Part shown: positions 46,958 through 55,354 of the stretch, piece after piece
Numbering within the stretch: the stretch's first letter is position 1
Layout of the letters: each line of letters starts with the position of its first letter
DNA from: Yamadazyma tenuis
Taxonomy: Eukaryota; Ascomycota; Pichiomycetes; Serinales; Debaryomycetaceae
Direction: 5' to 3'
Length of the DNA: 64,000 nucleotides
NCBI RefSeq assembly: GCF_029203305.1
Contig: NC_089466.1
Location: 558,001-622,000 of the forward strand
Position numbers and translations under genes: made by a program
Notes under the pieces: generated by a model
Seen by the model: the letters and a program-made list of their open reading frames with translations, nothing else
The model's database searches: none
Told to the model about the DNA's origin: nothing

Positions 46958-48607
46958 CTACTTTCTAAGGGTGTCCACCAATTCCTTGAAGTACGTTTTC
47001 TCGTCTTCAATATCTTTGACATAATCACATTGGGCTTTATACTGTAAACTCAATTCACTCAATTTCTTCTGCTTGTCTTGCAATTGTTCAAGCATCTCTG
47101 CCTGCTTCTTCTTGTGCTCAAGGCTCTGGCTCTTCAATTTATTGAATCTTTGGATAAGTTCTGCTACCATCTGCTCTTTAGAATTAGCCTTCTGTGTAAG
47201 ACTCTTGATCGTGTAGGAGAGCTCGACGTTTTGGGATGTTAATTCAGAATTGGTTGTCAATAAGTTGTCAGATTCAATTCTTATCTCTTCAAGCTGATTC
47301 AAGATTTCCTTCGTTTCATTGTGCTTCATACCTAACTCCTTGAGAGCGATATTTATTCTTTCATTTTCGCTCTTCAAATTAGTTATGTCTTGCTTCAATT
47401 GATAGTTTTCAGTGGCCAACGCATTAGTGTCATTCTGGGCTCTAATACATCTATCAGACAATTCATGGATCTCGTCGCTCAAGCTTTGTCTCAAAGAGCT
47501 CAACTGATTTATTTCAAGTGCTGAGGCATCCGCATCCTTTGTGAGCTGTTTGACACTCGCTTGTAATTGGGCATTTTGTTCACTCAATTCAGAATTTTTA
47601 GAAGACAATTCTTCATGAATATAATTCTGATGTGTTCGTGTCTCCTGGAGTTCAATTACCTTCTCATTTAATTCAACGATATCATTCTCCAAATGCTTCT
47701 TTTTCTCGGATACTTCTTGGAGAAGTTGGTTTCTCTTATTTGATTGAGATTCAACTTGCTCTAATTGGATCTTAGCCTGTTGCAGCTCGCTTCTGAGATT
47801 GACGTTTTGTTCGTCCACCTCTTTAAACCTGTCAGATAATTCATTTAATTGGTTGTTCAACTTGTTATTCTCTTTGTTCAACTTATCATTCAAATTATCT
47901 GAGTGAGCAGAGTTTTCCTTCAACTCTGTATTTTGGTCTTCCAAGCTTTTGGTGATGGAAATCTGTTGTTCAAGGAGACCACTCTTATTGAACAATTGAG
48001 ACTCTTTTATTTTCAACTCTTTTGCCGCCTTTGCAAGTTGGTAGTTCAACTTATCGATTCTCTCAGTTAAAACATTTATCTCTTCCTCTTTGTCTGTTAA
48101 TGAGGTGTTCAACAGGTCAATTTCGTTCTGTTGAGTCTTGATAGTTTGTTCTAAGCTTCTGGTTTCTGACTTGTGTGATTCGTTCAAAGCACCAATTTCA
48201 GACCTATACTTTTTCAGCAAATCATCATACTCTTTGGATGAATACATTTGTGTGTTCATGAAGTTGGTGGTAGGCTCATCATAATTGATATCATTGTAAC
48301 CTTGGAAACTAGGGAGTTCATCATTATCGGGATCCAAAATTGCTTTATTAGAAGATTGGGCCAAGGAATCTCTTTCACTTGGAAAAACCAAGTACTTCGT
48401 CATGCTGCTATCAACATGATTATTGTGCTCTTTCAAGGGAGTTCTGATTATGGGCCTGGGAACTGTGTCTCCCTTTTTAAGCGGTGATGTGAGGGTATGA
48501 TTCTCTTTGTTGTCATTAGGGATTAGTGATTGGGTCATGACAGGACTCGAGTTCAACTTCTTATTCATATAGCCCAACATCAGAGGCGAGAATAAATGTG
48601 AAGACAT
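46958..48607 (-). CDS. SLK19: Coiled-coil protein, probable Slk19 kinetochore/spindle-midzone protein
   Basis: The 549-residue protein has a short disordered N-terminus (1-120) and an almost continuous coiled coil from about 125 to the end. There are no catalytic motifs. A KEN box is at 34-36 (NDNKENH), and several SP/TP sites lie in the first 70 residues, which suggests cell-cycle control. The sequence alone only says coiled coil. The Slk19 assignment rests mainly on position next to TOA1, its neighbour in S. cerevisiae. Slk19 is a separase-cleaved protein of the FEAR network and spindle midzone. I see no S/D-x-E-x-x-R separase site in the first 120 residues, so cleavage may not be conserved. 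Other spindle-pole coiled-coil proteins remain possible. ATG 48607 is the first in the frame. Confidence 0.6.
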   Translation of the reverse strand: MSSHLFSPLMLGYMNKKLNSSPVMTQSLIPNDNKENHTLTSPLKKGDTVPRPIIRTPLKEHNNHVDSSMTKYLVFPSERDSLAQSSNKAILDPDNDELPSFQGYNDINYDEPTTNFMNTQMYSSKEYDDLLKKYRSEIGALNESHKSETRSLEQTIKTQQNEIDLLNTSLTDKEEEINVLTERIDKLNYQLAKAAKELKIKESQLFNKSGLLEQQISITKSLEDQNTELKENSAHSDNLNDKLNKENNKLNNQLNELSDRFKEVDEQNVNLRSELQQAKIQLEQVESQSNKRNQLLQEVSEKKKHLENDIVELNEKVIELQETRTHQNYIHEELSSKNSELSEQNAQLQASVKQLTKDADASALEINQLSSLRQSLSDEIHELSDRCIRAQNDTNALATENYQLKQDITNLKSENERINIALKELGMKHNETKEILNQLEEIRIESDNLLTTNSELTSQNVELSYTIKSLTQKANSKEQMVAELIQRFNKLKSQSLEHKKKQAEMLEQLQDKQKKLSELSLQYKAQCDYVKDIEDEKTYFKELVDTLRK

Positions 48608-49871
48608 GCGTGATAGGGTAGTGGGTTTTCACTGAAGAGTTTGTCAACAAAACTGGAAACAAAATGCTGGGGAAGAGTTGGTGGATTCTTCAATTATTGG
48701 AGCCAAAATGAAGCTGATGCGAAATATATCAGACTATGACCACCGTTGGACAAGAGAATAGGGTCTCGTGATATTGGTACTCAACAGTTAAAGAATACAA
48801 ATACAAGCGAAAAACGAGGTAAACATACAAGCGTGTTTCGTGAAGTCGTGCAAGGGGAAAAGAAGCACTCAACATGATTTTGGAGATTATGAAAGGTCTG
48901 ATGAGAAACAAGGGAATCATCCGGTATGACTGGAGTCTCCCTATAGTGTGGGACAGTTGCGTGGATGTAGAGCCAGAATGTGAGCTCTGCAATCCATTTC
49001 CATAAATTCGGAACTCTAGCCGTCTGCCATTTCTCACAAGTTTACAATTCAATAAAATTTGCAACTTTTAGAATTCTATGAAAACTACGCTTCATCCTAA
49101 AGGCCAATTATCTTTCAATGAAAAAAAGTCCGATCCCACTGTTCTTCTTTACTGCTCAGATGCTTTCTAAGTGTCGCTCGATTGGGTCTTACAAATGTTT
49201 CTGTATTAGATACCTATATCCGCCATGTGTTCGTCAGCGCAAGGCACAGATTTGTTGTTGAAATCACTTTCTCGTACATGTAAGGGCGGTAGACTCAGGC
49301 GTAAATATGGACCTAATTTTCATAACCCCGAACAATGTTGAAACGCGCAACCTAACCAAAGCGTGTTATCACAGGGTCCAAAAGGATCATACGAAGCACC
49401 TGATGCCTTAACTATACGATTGTCTTACACCAAGTAGAAGGAGAACGAATTCTTGTAGTAGGGCTTCCATGTGTAATAAAAACTGACTCTTCGTCCTCGA
49501 GGCGCTTATTTTCTTCGTTTTTCGTGGTTTACGCAAGCGTCTTCGCAATCCCATCGTTGCTTGAATTGAATAGTCGCGTTTTTGTGTTAGGTTCGCGATC
49601 AAAAATATTGACTTACTACCTGAGGTTTAGAAATAAAACCATAAAATATCACTGTCGTTCTTTTGTTATTTGTTACCTATAACTGTACTGGATCTCCAAC
49701 TTCTTACACTCCCTTCATATACATCGTGGTGCTGAGCTTATAGGTTCAATTTTGTTTTTTAAAGCGCCCCATTTGTCTTCCTAGATCCTTTTTGAAGCTT
49801 CATAATAACATAAGAAATCAACACACTAAATATCAATTACTTTGGTGTCTATCTAACGACTTCAAGTGATA
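48608..49871. other. Long divergent promoter region, SLK19/TEA-factor genes
   Basis: These 1264 bp lie between two start codons. A CGCGC core in AACGCGCAACC is at 49344-49348, and two further CGCG patches lie near 49568-49593. Frames at 48729-49064 and 49408-49602 (minus) have no recognisable features and no neighbours to support them. The length is unusual for this compact window and fits complex regulation of the transcription-factor gene to the right. Confidence 0.45.
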
Positions 49872-52800
49872 ATGTCACCAAATCCAACCATAGGTGCATC
49901 CGAGGTGCCTCTCACCCCGAGAACTGCTGGTGCTCAACAACGAACATCCCCGAGTGGTGGACAGAATGGTAACTCAAACACGAATAACATCGGTTCTGGG
50001 TACCAAAGAAATTTAACACCTTCTTACAACTTCGGCTTTGGATTCCTGCCGTCATTCCAGTTTAATTCTCCCAGAAACTTGCTTAGTGGATTGTCTCCCC
50101 ATAGGTTCTTCCAAGCTTCAAATAACTTGACCAAAGCAACCGTTGGTGCCAAAAGGGATGAGAAAAATGTCTTCAACACTAGTACACCATCAAGGACTTC
50201 TTCTAAGTTCTTGGATTCTTTGTCCTCCGCAAACAACACCAAGAATGATTCTGGTGAAGATTCGTCTACTAATTCCCATGATACTGAGGAGTCTGCCATT
50301 TGGTCCGTGAATGAAGCCGAAAGCCAAAATTTGACATCTTTGACTATTTCTTATGACCAAACCCCAATTAAGGTTGCAAACAAGGAGAACGAAAACACCC
50401 ACCAACGGAATTTCAGTGGTGACTTCTTGACTCCAAATAAACTTTTCCTTCATAGACAAGATCATCTGGTTGCTACCAAGAAGAGAAGATTGTCGGTTGA
50501 AGCATCACCCAATACCTCAATTGCATCAAGACTCGAAACTATTGCCTCTCCTCCGAGAAGCTCTAAAATATTCAACAGACGTCGTTCTTCTTCGAATTCC
50601 AGCTTAAGCAGTAAGAATAGTGAAGATAAGGTCTGGAATGATGCATTAGATGACATTTTAATATCCTCATACATGAAGTTCAAGGCATTCAAGAAAAACA
50701 CCACGTCTGAAAGCTATTTCGTGAAGAACGTTTCTCAGAATAAAGTTCTCTCGAGAATGTTGTTGAATAAGAGTGGTGTTTTGAGAACCCCCAAACAAAT
50801 TGCATCTAGGTTATTCAAGATAACCAAAAGCACGAACGAGGCTCGTCCGGGGACTCATTATTTACTGTCGCAAAATGATCTATCTCATAGTCACAATATC
50901 TTGGATGAAAGTCCTTTATTAAATGACGGACTTGATGAGATAATCCGTACACCTTTGGAAGATTTAATTGAAAGTACTTCGAGTCATATAGATTCTGTCA
51001 GCAGTGCTGAGATCAATGCCCAGATTGATAAGGAATTGGACTTGATATTCTCTCCCAATGAGTTGCTGGCATCTCCAATGTTACTTTTAAAATCAAACCG
51101 AGTTGAAATTACCGACTTCCAAATCCTGTACAATTCAAATAGGGCATCAGGTACCCATCACTTCATCAAGAGCAACTCAGGCTGCAATAGAACTGTGGAG
51201 TTGTCGACCAACTCATTGTTAAACAGGTTGAAGGTCTCAGCTGATGAATCAGAGTTGTCTACAAAGTTATGTCCCAAGCTCGTTACCCAATACGAATCAA
51301 ATGACCTATTGGTCTTCCAAGCTATGAACCACTTAAACCTCAATATGGTATCGAAGAACAAATTTGACACATTGGACTCTGTTGTATTGAATGCAAACCC
51401 CTTGGATTTGCACAATGGTTCTATTAGTTCTTTTATGAACTTATTGGTAAACGGAATAGAGCTGGATGAAAGTCCATTGAACTGGAGCTGTTATACTAGA
51501 ATCTTTAGTGGTAGCAAATTATTGTTCACTTCCAATGATTCGATTGTGGGATATTCAAATGGAGGCAACAAATTTGAAGCAACTATACCCTTCTTGAAGC
51601 ACTTCTGGACGGGATTTTTATCTTTATTGATTAATGGTAATGATGACAAGGATATTTTGAAGAAACTTTCAATTTTACAGATCATTCATAGTAACAGAGA
51701 GGACTCAAAAATTGAAATGTGTTTAATTCATAAGTTTGACAAGTTGAGTAGGTTAGGCAATTCTAGCTTCCAACTCTTGAAATACTCAGGCAAAAAGGAA
51801 GATCTCAATGATCTTGCAGAAGAGGACGAAATGTTCGAAGAAACTCAGGTTGATCATTACAGCCAATCTAATGATGAAACCAATAGTGCTGAAGATGATA
51901 ATGAAACTGTATTGGTAGAGTCTTCTCCAGTAAAAGCACCGGAGTTCCACCATAGAGATTTGAAGATTGATATCATGGCTGCTAAGCATAGTATGGCAAT
52001 GGGTCCTGCTTCTGCACCAATCTATAATCCCCGATTGGTACAGCAGATGAATAATGGGATTGTCAAACAAGAATCAATCAATATGTATCCTTTTACACAA
52101 CACTCACAATCAACCAATGATATCCCCAAGTACATACCACAACCGGGGTACGGGTCTCAGATGAATGGAAATAACAAAGCACCTTTGCCATATTCTACAT
52201 CAACTCCTGATGCCCTTTCACCTTACAGTAACTCATTTGATGGTAGTAGACCTATGTCTTTTGGAAGTATTCAAACCTCCAGTAATATGGCCACTTCAAC
52301 TTCGTACAAAGGGTTCCCAATTGGCGATCAGTCCCACTTCCAAGCGCCACTCCCTCCATCTCTGGTTCCCGGTCACCAACAAATAGGTCAAGCTCAGTTG
52401 CGCCCTGAATCCCAAAGAGGGTCGGGTGCGTCTCAGGGAGAATCACAAAGCCATATGAACATGTCGTTCATGGCATCCGGTCGTCAGCAGTTGATGGTAA
52501 ACGTCGGAAGTGGATATGTTCCCTTTGGTTCATTAAGTCAGGAACTACAAGAGAGATACATGGGAGTCCAAAAACAGTTTGAACTTCAACAGCAGCAGCA
52601 GATACAACAAGCACTTTTGCAACAAATACAGATGAATAACCTTGCTGGCACAAATCTTCAACCTCACCAAGGCATCGCCATGAATACTGGGAACATTCCT
52701 TTGTCAGCTCCAGCATCTCAAACATCCTTTGCTGACCCTGCGAGCAAGTCTTACAACACTGGGCAAAAGAAACATTCCAAGCCTATCAAATTTGGACCCA

Positions 52801-52982
52801 TGTTGGAGTATGATCCCTCAAAGGACAATGCAGCAGCTGCAGCAGCAGCTGAAGCCGCATCTGCAGCTCTTGCGAAGGCCAAGGCTAGAGGGGAGTCACG
52901 TCCAGGGGTTAGTGTTCTCAATATTCCTCGAGACACCCCTGTTTACATATACAAGCCACCAAAAAGGAAAGGGCCTTCTTAG
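49872..52982 (+). CDS. Divergent TEA/ATTS-domain transcription factor
   Basis: The protein has 1036 residues from ATG 49872 (the frame reaches a GTG two codons earlier). A degenerate TEA domain lies at about 253-320, from KVWNDALDD (Trp255) through SQNKVLSRMLL to RTPKQIASRLFK (from Arg305). It aligns without gaps to the family's GRNELIARYI and RTRKQVSSHIQ segments. The SSHIQ of the recognition helix is replaced by ASRLF. Residues about 405-630 form an ordered block with 'ILQIIHSNREDSKIEMCLIHKF', reminiscent of the C-terminal co-activator-binding (YBD) fold of TEAD proteins. The C-terminal third is Gln/Ser/Pro-rich with short Gln and Ala runs. C. albicans and S. cerevisiae Tec1 have a canonical TEA domain, so this may be a second, diverged TEA-type factor and not TEC1. 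DNA binding is inferred. Confidence 0.62.
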   Translation: MSPNPTIGASEVPLTPRTAGAQQRTSPSGGQNGNSNTNNIGSGYQRNLTPSYNFGFGFLPSFQFNSPRNLLSGLSPHRFFQASNNLTKATVGAKRDEKNVFNTSTPSRTSSKFLDSLSSANNTKNDSGEDSSTNSHDTEESAIWSVNEAESQNLTSLTISYDQTPIKVANKENENTHQRNFSGDFLTPNKLFLHRQDHLVATKKRRLSVEASPNTSIASRLETIASPPRSSKIFNRRRSSSNSSLSSKNSEDKVWNDALDDILISSYMKFKAFKKNTTSESYFVKNVSQNKVLSRMLLNKSGVLRTPKQIASRLFKITKSTNEARPGTHYLLSQNDLSHSHNILDESPLLNDGLDEIIRTPLEDLIESTSSHIDSVSSAEINAQIDKELDLIFSPNELLASPMLLLKSNRVEITDFQILYNSNRASGTHHFIKSNSGCNRTVELSTNSLLNRLKVSADESELSTKLCPKLVTQYESNDLLVFQAMNHLNLNMVSKNKFDTLDSVVLNANPLDLHNGSISSFMNLLVNGIELDESPLNWSCYTRIFSGSKLLFTSNDSIVGYSNGGNKFEATIPFLKHFWTGFLSLLINGNDDKDILKKLSILQIIHSNREDSKIEMCLIHKFDKLSRLGNSSFQLLKYSGKKEDLNDLAEEDEMFEETQVDHYSQSNDETNSAEDDNETVLVESSPVKAPEFHHRDLKIDIMAAKHSMAMGPASAPIYNPRLVQQMNNGIVKQESINMYPFTQHSQSTNDIPKYIPQPGYGSQMNGNNKAPLPYSTSTPDALSPYSNSFDGSRPMSFGSIQTSSNMATSTSYKGFPIGDQSHFQAPLPPSLVPGHQQIGQAQLRPESQRGSGASQGESQSHMNMSFMASGRQQLMVNVGSGYVPFGSLSQELQERYMGVQKQFELQQQQQIQQALLQQIQMNNLAGTNLQPHQGIAMNTGNIPLSAPASQTSFADPASKSYNTGQKKHSKPIKFGPMLEYDPSKDNAAAAAAAEAASAALAKAKARGESRPGVSVLNIPRDTPVYIYKPPKRKGPS

Positions 52983-53183
52983 GGTCTCATTCCATATTTT
53001 TCTTCATTTAAACGACATTTAAATCTAATCAGATTGATCTAGACTTTGTAAATTATTTAGGGTCAATGAATGTTAGCTTATCTCGGTAAAACTAGTAGTT
53101 GAACTGCCGGGGACACAAGATAAAAAATGCAACCCATATATTTTGAATGACTTCGATATGGTCTTAACTATAGGAGAGTTTGT

Positions 53184-53194
53184 GGCTGCAAAAA
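53184..53194 (+). repeat. GGCTGCRAAAA copy 1
   Basis: The first of three same-orientation copies upstream of the Rua1-type gene (GGCTGCAAAAA). Confidence 0.7.
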
Positions 53195-53209
53195 AATTAG
53201 GGAAGTATA

Positions 53210-53220
53210 GGCTGCGAAAA
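53210..53220 (+). repeat. GGCTGCRAAAA copy 2
   Basis: The second copy (GGCTGCGAAAA), 26 bp downstream of the first. Confidence 0.75.
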
Positions 53221-53247
53221 CGGTCATCAATGTTGCATTTGTTAAAT

Positions 53248-53262
53248 GTTTCCTGAATGTAG
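53248..53262 (+). repeat. GTTTCCTRAATGTRG copy 1
   Basis: The first of a pair of 15-bp direct repeats with two purine-purine differences. Confidence 0.75.
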
Positions 53263-53269
53263 ATCTATA

Positions 53270-53284
53270 GTTTCCTAAATGTGG
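53270..53284 (+). repeat. GTTTCCTRAATGTRG copy 2
   Basis: The second copy, 22 bp (about two helical turns) from the first, so bound proteins would face the same side of the DNA. Confidence 0.75.
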
Positions 53285-53329
53285 AAAGAATCGAAGGTTT
53301 TGTGTTCGGTACCTGCATTTTGTTTATTT

Positions 53330-53340
53330 GGCTGCGAAAA
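53330..53340 (+). repeat. GGCTGCRAAAA copy 3
   Basis: The third copy, identical to copy 2 (GGCTGCGAAAA), 41 bp upstream of the TATA box. Confidence 0.75.
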
Positions 53341-53380
53341 ACTAACAATCGCTGCTTCTTAATTTTAGGAAATCCGTAAG

Positions 53381-53388
53381 TATATAAA
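53381..53388 (+). promoter_or_regulatory. TATA box of the Rua1-type gene
   Basis: TATATAAA matches the consensus TATAWAWR and lies 61 bp upstream of the ATG, with a compact leader between. Confidence 0.7.
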
Positions 53389-53448
53389 GAGCTGTATCCC
53401 CCCTGTCTTTCAAAACTTCTCTTTTTTTTTGATCTCACCATATTAACA

Positions 53449-55113
53449 ATGGATTACTCACTTACCTTCGCTTTTACTGACAGGAATGAAGACCTGTACG
53501 CTCCAGGGCAGTTTATTACTGACCCTATTACTGACTTTACTACTTCTGAGTTCGACCTGGATGAATTCTTAGCTATGATGGAAGAAATAACAGATCTCGA
53601 ATTCCAGCATTCAGAAGTACCCAATACCGTACTCAACAGTTTCAGTTCCGTGGAATCTGAAGCCATGGAGCTTGACAATGAGCTCAGTCTTAGTTTGTTA
53701 GTTCCCCATTTGGTTAACCAGGAAGGGGAAAATGTGGCTACTTTTGGACAAACTTTAAGACAAGTCTTTAACAATCAAAGCGTGACTGCAAACTCTTACG
53801 GTCACGTTTCTGAAATTTACGCTAATGGTCATTTAGTTGAGCAAGATGTGCAGGTCGGATCATCTCAACAAAATGCTCAATTTGCAACTAATTCATTTAA
53901 CCAGAGTGAGCCTGAGTCCTCATTTGATTCTGAAGAGGAACCAAGTGTTCTTTTTGGAGGTTCAAACAGTTCTAACAATACGTTACCTAGTTTGGACCCT
54001 GAATTAGTTACAGCCTACGAGTTGTATGAACCTTCAGGCTTTGAAAAGATTTCAATGAGATTGGCATCTGATGCAGACCTATTTGCGAATATTGATGAAG
54101 CCATCAAAGATTTCATGAGCTTGAAGCAGTCAGAAGAATCTTCAGAACAAAGAGTTATTCCTCAGACTCTTCAAGTGTCTACCAATCTTCAAGTCCCACA
54201 CAACAGTCCGGTTGTGGAAGCCAGCACTACAAGTACGAATGTTATTCCTTCTATCACCAGGGAACAACCAAGTTTGAGGCGAAACTCGAAAGCTTCTTTA
54301 TCAAACAGAGCTAGGATTCCTTCCGTTTTTGACTTCACCAAGCAAGAAGTCGTAGAACAGATTCTTTCTCATGTTGATGATAGGATGAACTATTATAAGA
54401 AGAAATCGGGTGCTTCCAAACCAGGAAGTTATAAGGGTGATTATGCGAAGATCGAAGATTCTCGATTCACCCCAGTCACTAATTTATATGAAACAAAAAT
54501 CGCTCTTCCACATAACACATGCCATGTGTTGGGACATCCAAAACACTTAGGTATAGATGGGGGAAAGGCTACCGTGACTAGAACTCGGTATATTAGAGGC
54601 ACTTCGTTTAATGGATTTTTTGACCATCCAGACCTTGAGTTGAAACGCTATGAGGGTAGTGGTGATTTGATCTACGAACCTGAATACTACCGGGTCCAGA
54701 TGATCAATGTTTGTAGGAATGACGGGAGTCTGCACAGGGTTCCAATCAACCAAACACGTTCTGGTTTGTGTCCTTATTGTGAAGATATCAAATTCTATGA
54801 ATTGAGAAATTCTTCTTATGGACAACATTTGGCATTTCATCACGGTATTGGAACCGATTCTTTTTTAACTCCAAACCCATTTGAAACCAAAGTTGAACCC
54901 AAAACTTGTGGTAAGGTTGTTGCCTGTCCTGTTTGTTTTCAAGCTATATCTGTTGAGAAATCTTCCACAACGGCTCTGGTTCAACCACTTTACACGTACT
55001 TGAGACACTTCAAAGATTTCCACAGGAAGGGGGTGAACCACAAAGTCAACAATAAAGTGTATTCGACTGTTCCTTCCTTCAAGGGGATGTATCTTGATGG
55101 TATCAGTCCTTGA
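53449..55113 (+). CDS. Rua1-type zinc-finger transcription regulator
   Basis: The 554-residue protein has a C-terminal domain (about 340-540) that fits the Rua1_C family, named for the ustilagic-acid regulator of Ustilago. It contains YEPEYYRV, then [20 protein letters not shown] leading to [17 protein letters not shown] second CPVC with a distant HFKDFH gives two C2H2-like zinc sites. The N-terminal 330 residues are acidic and Ser/Gln/Asn-rich. [15 protein letters not shown] near residues 42-56 looks like an acidic-hydrophobic activation segment. Family members regulate secondary metabolism or development in fungi; the target here is unknown. ATG 53449 follows directly on a promoter with a TATA box. 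I do not recognise a standard gene name. Confidence 0.75.
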   Translation: MDYSLTFAFTDRNEDLYAPGQFITDPITDFTTSEFDLDEFLAMMEEITDLEFQHSEVPNTVLNSFSSVESEAMELDNELSLSLLVPHLVNQEGENVATFGQTLRQVFNNQSVTANSYGHVSEIYANGHLVEQDVQVGSSQQNAQFATNSFNQSEPESSFDSEEEPSVLFGGSNSSNNTLPSLDPELVTAYELYEPSGFEKISMRLASDADLFANIDEAIKDFMSLKQSEESSEQRVIPQTLQVSTNLQVPHNSPVVEASTTSTNVIPSITREQPSLRRNSKASLSNRARIPSVFDFTKQEVVEQILSHVDDRMNYYKKKSGASKPGSYKGDYAKIEDSRFTPVTNLYETKIALPHNTCHVLGHPKHLGIDGGKATVTRTRYIRGTSFNGFFDHPDLELKRYEGSGDLIYEPEYYRVQMINVCRNDGSLHRVPINQTRSGLCPYCEDIKFYELRNSSYGQHLAFHHGIGTDSFLTPNPFETKVEPKTCGKVVACPVCFQAISVEKSSTTALVQPLYTYLRHFKDFHRKGVNHKVNNKVYSTVPSFKGMYLDGISP

Positions 55114-55323
55114 ATCTGTTCTCCATTATTTGAGAATTTTGGTGTGTTATATGAATTGTTTCATGTCAACCCAGAAAATAGTATAAACAAATAAAAACTA
55201 TAAAACATATAAAATATACATAAAAACCAACGGATACAGTAGGTACATTTACCTTTTGACTCTCTGAATTTGTTTACCAAAAAAATGTTTTGTTGATGAT
55301 GTTGCATTCTACAATCTTTTTCA

Positions 55324-55329
55324 ACGCGT
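55324..55329. promoter_or_regulatory. MluI cell-cycle box upstream of EXO1
   Basis: ACGCGT, the MBF target sequence, lies 25 bp upstream of the EXO1 ATG. DNA-repair and replication genes in yeasts are commonly G1/S-induced through this element. It is very close to the start codon, so it could lie in the transcript leader. Confidence 0.5.
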
Positions 55330-55354
55330 CTGAAAATTATAAACAACCACAAGT

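Larger units (their letters stand above)
52983..53448. promoter_or_regulatory. Promoter region of the Rua1-type gene
   Basis: This 466-bp region holds the TEA-gene 3' end and the promoter of the next gene. It has three GGCTGCRAAAA copies, two GTTTCCTRAATGTRG copies spaced 22 bp apart and a TATATAAA box. A pyrimidine-rich leader (CTTTTTTTTT) precedes the ATG. It is the most richly marked promoter in the window and suggests strongly regulated expression. Confidence 0.6.

Noticed and set aside
48729..49064. 111-codon minus frame in the SLK19/TEA spacer
   Set aside because: No motif, and located inside a promoter region.
49872..52982. Naming this gene TEC1
   Set aside because: Tec1 orthologues have a canonical TEA recognition helix (SSHIQ-type); this protein has ASRLF, so I leave it unnamed.
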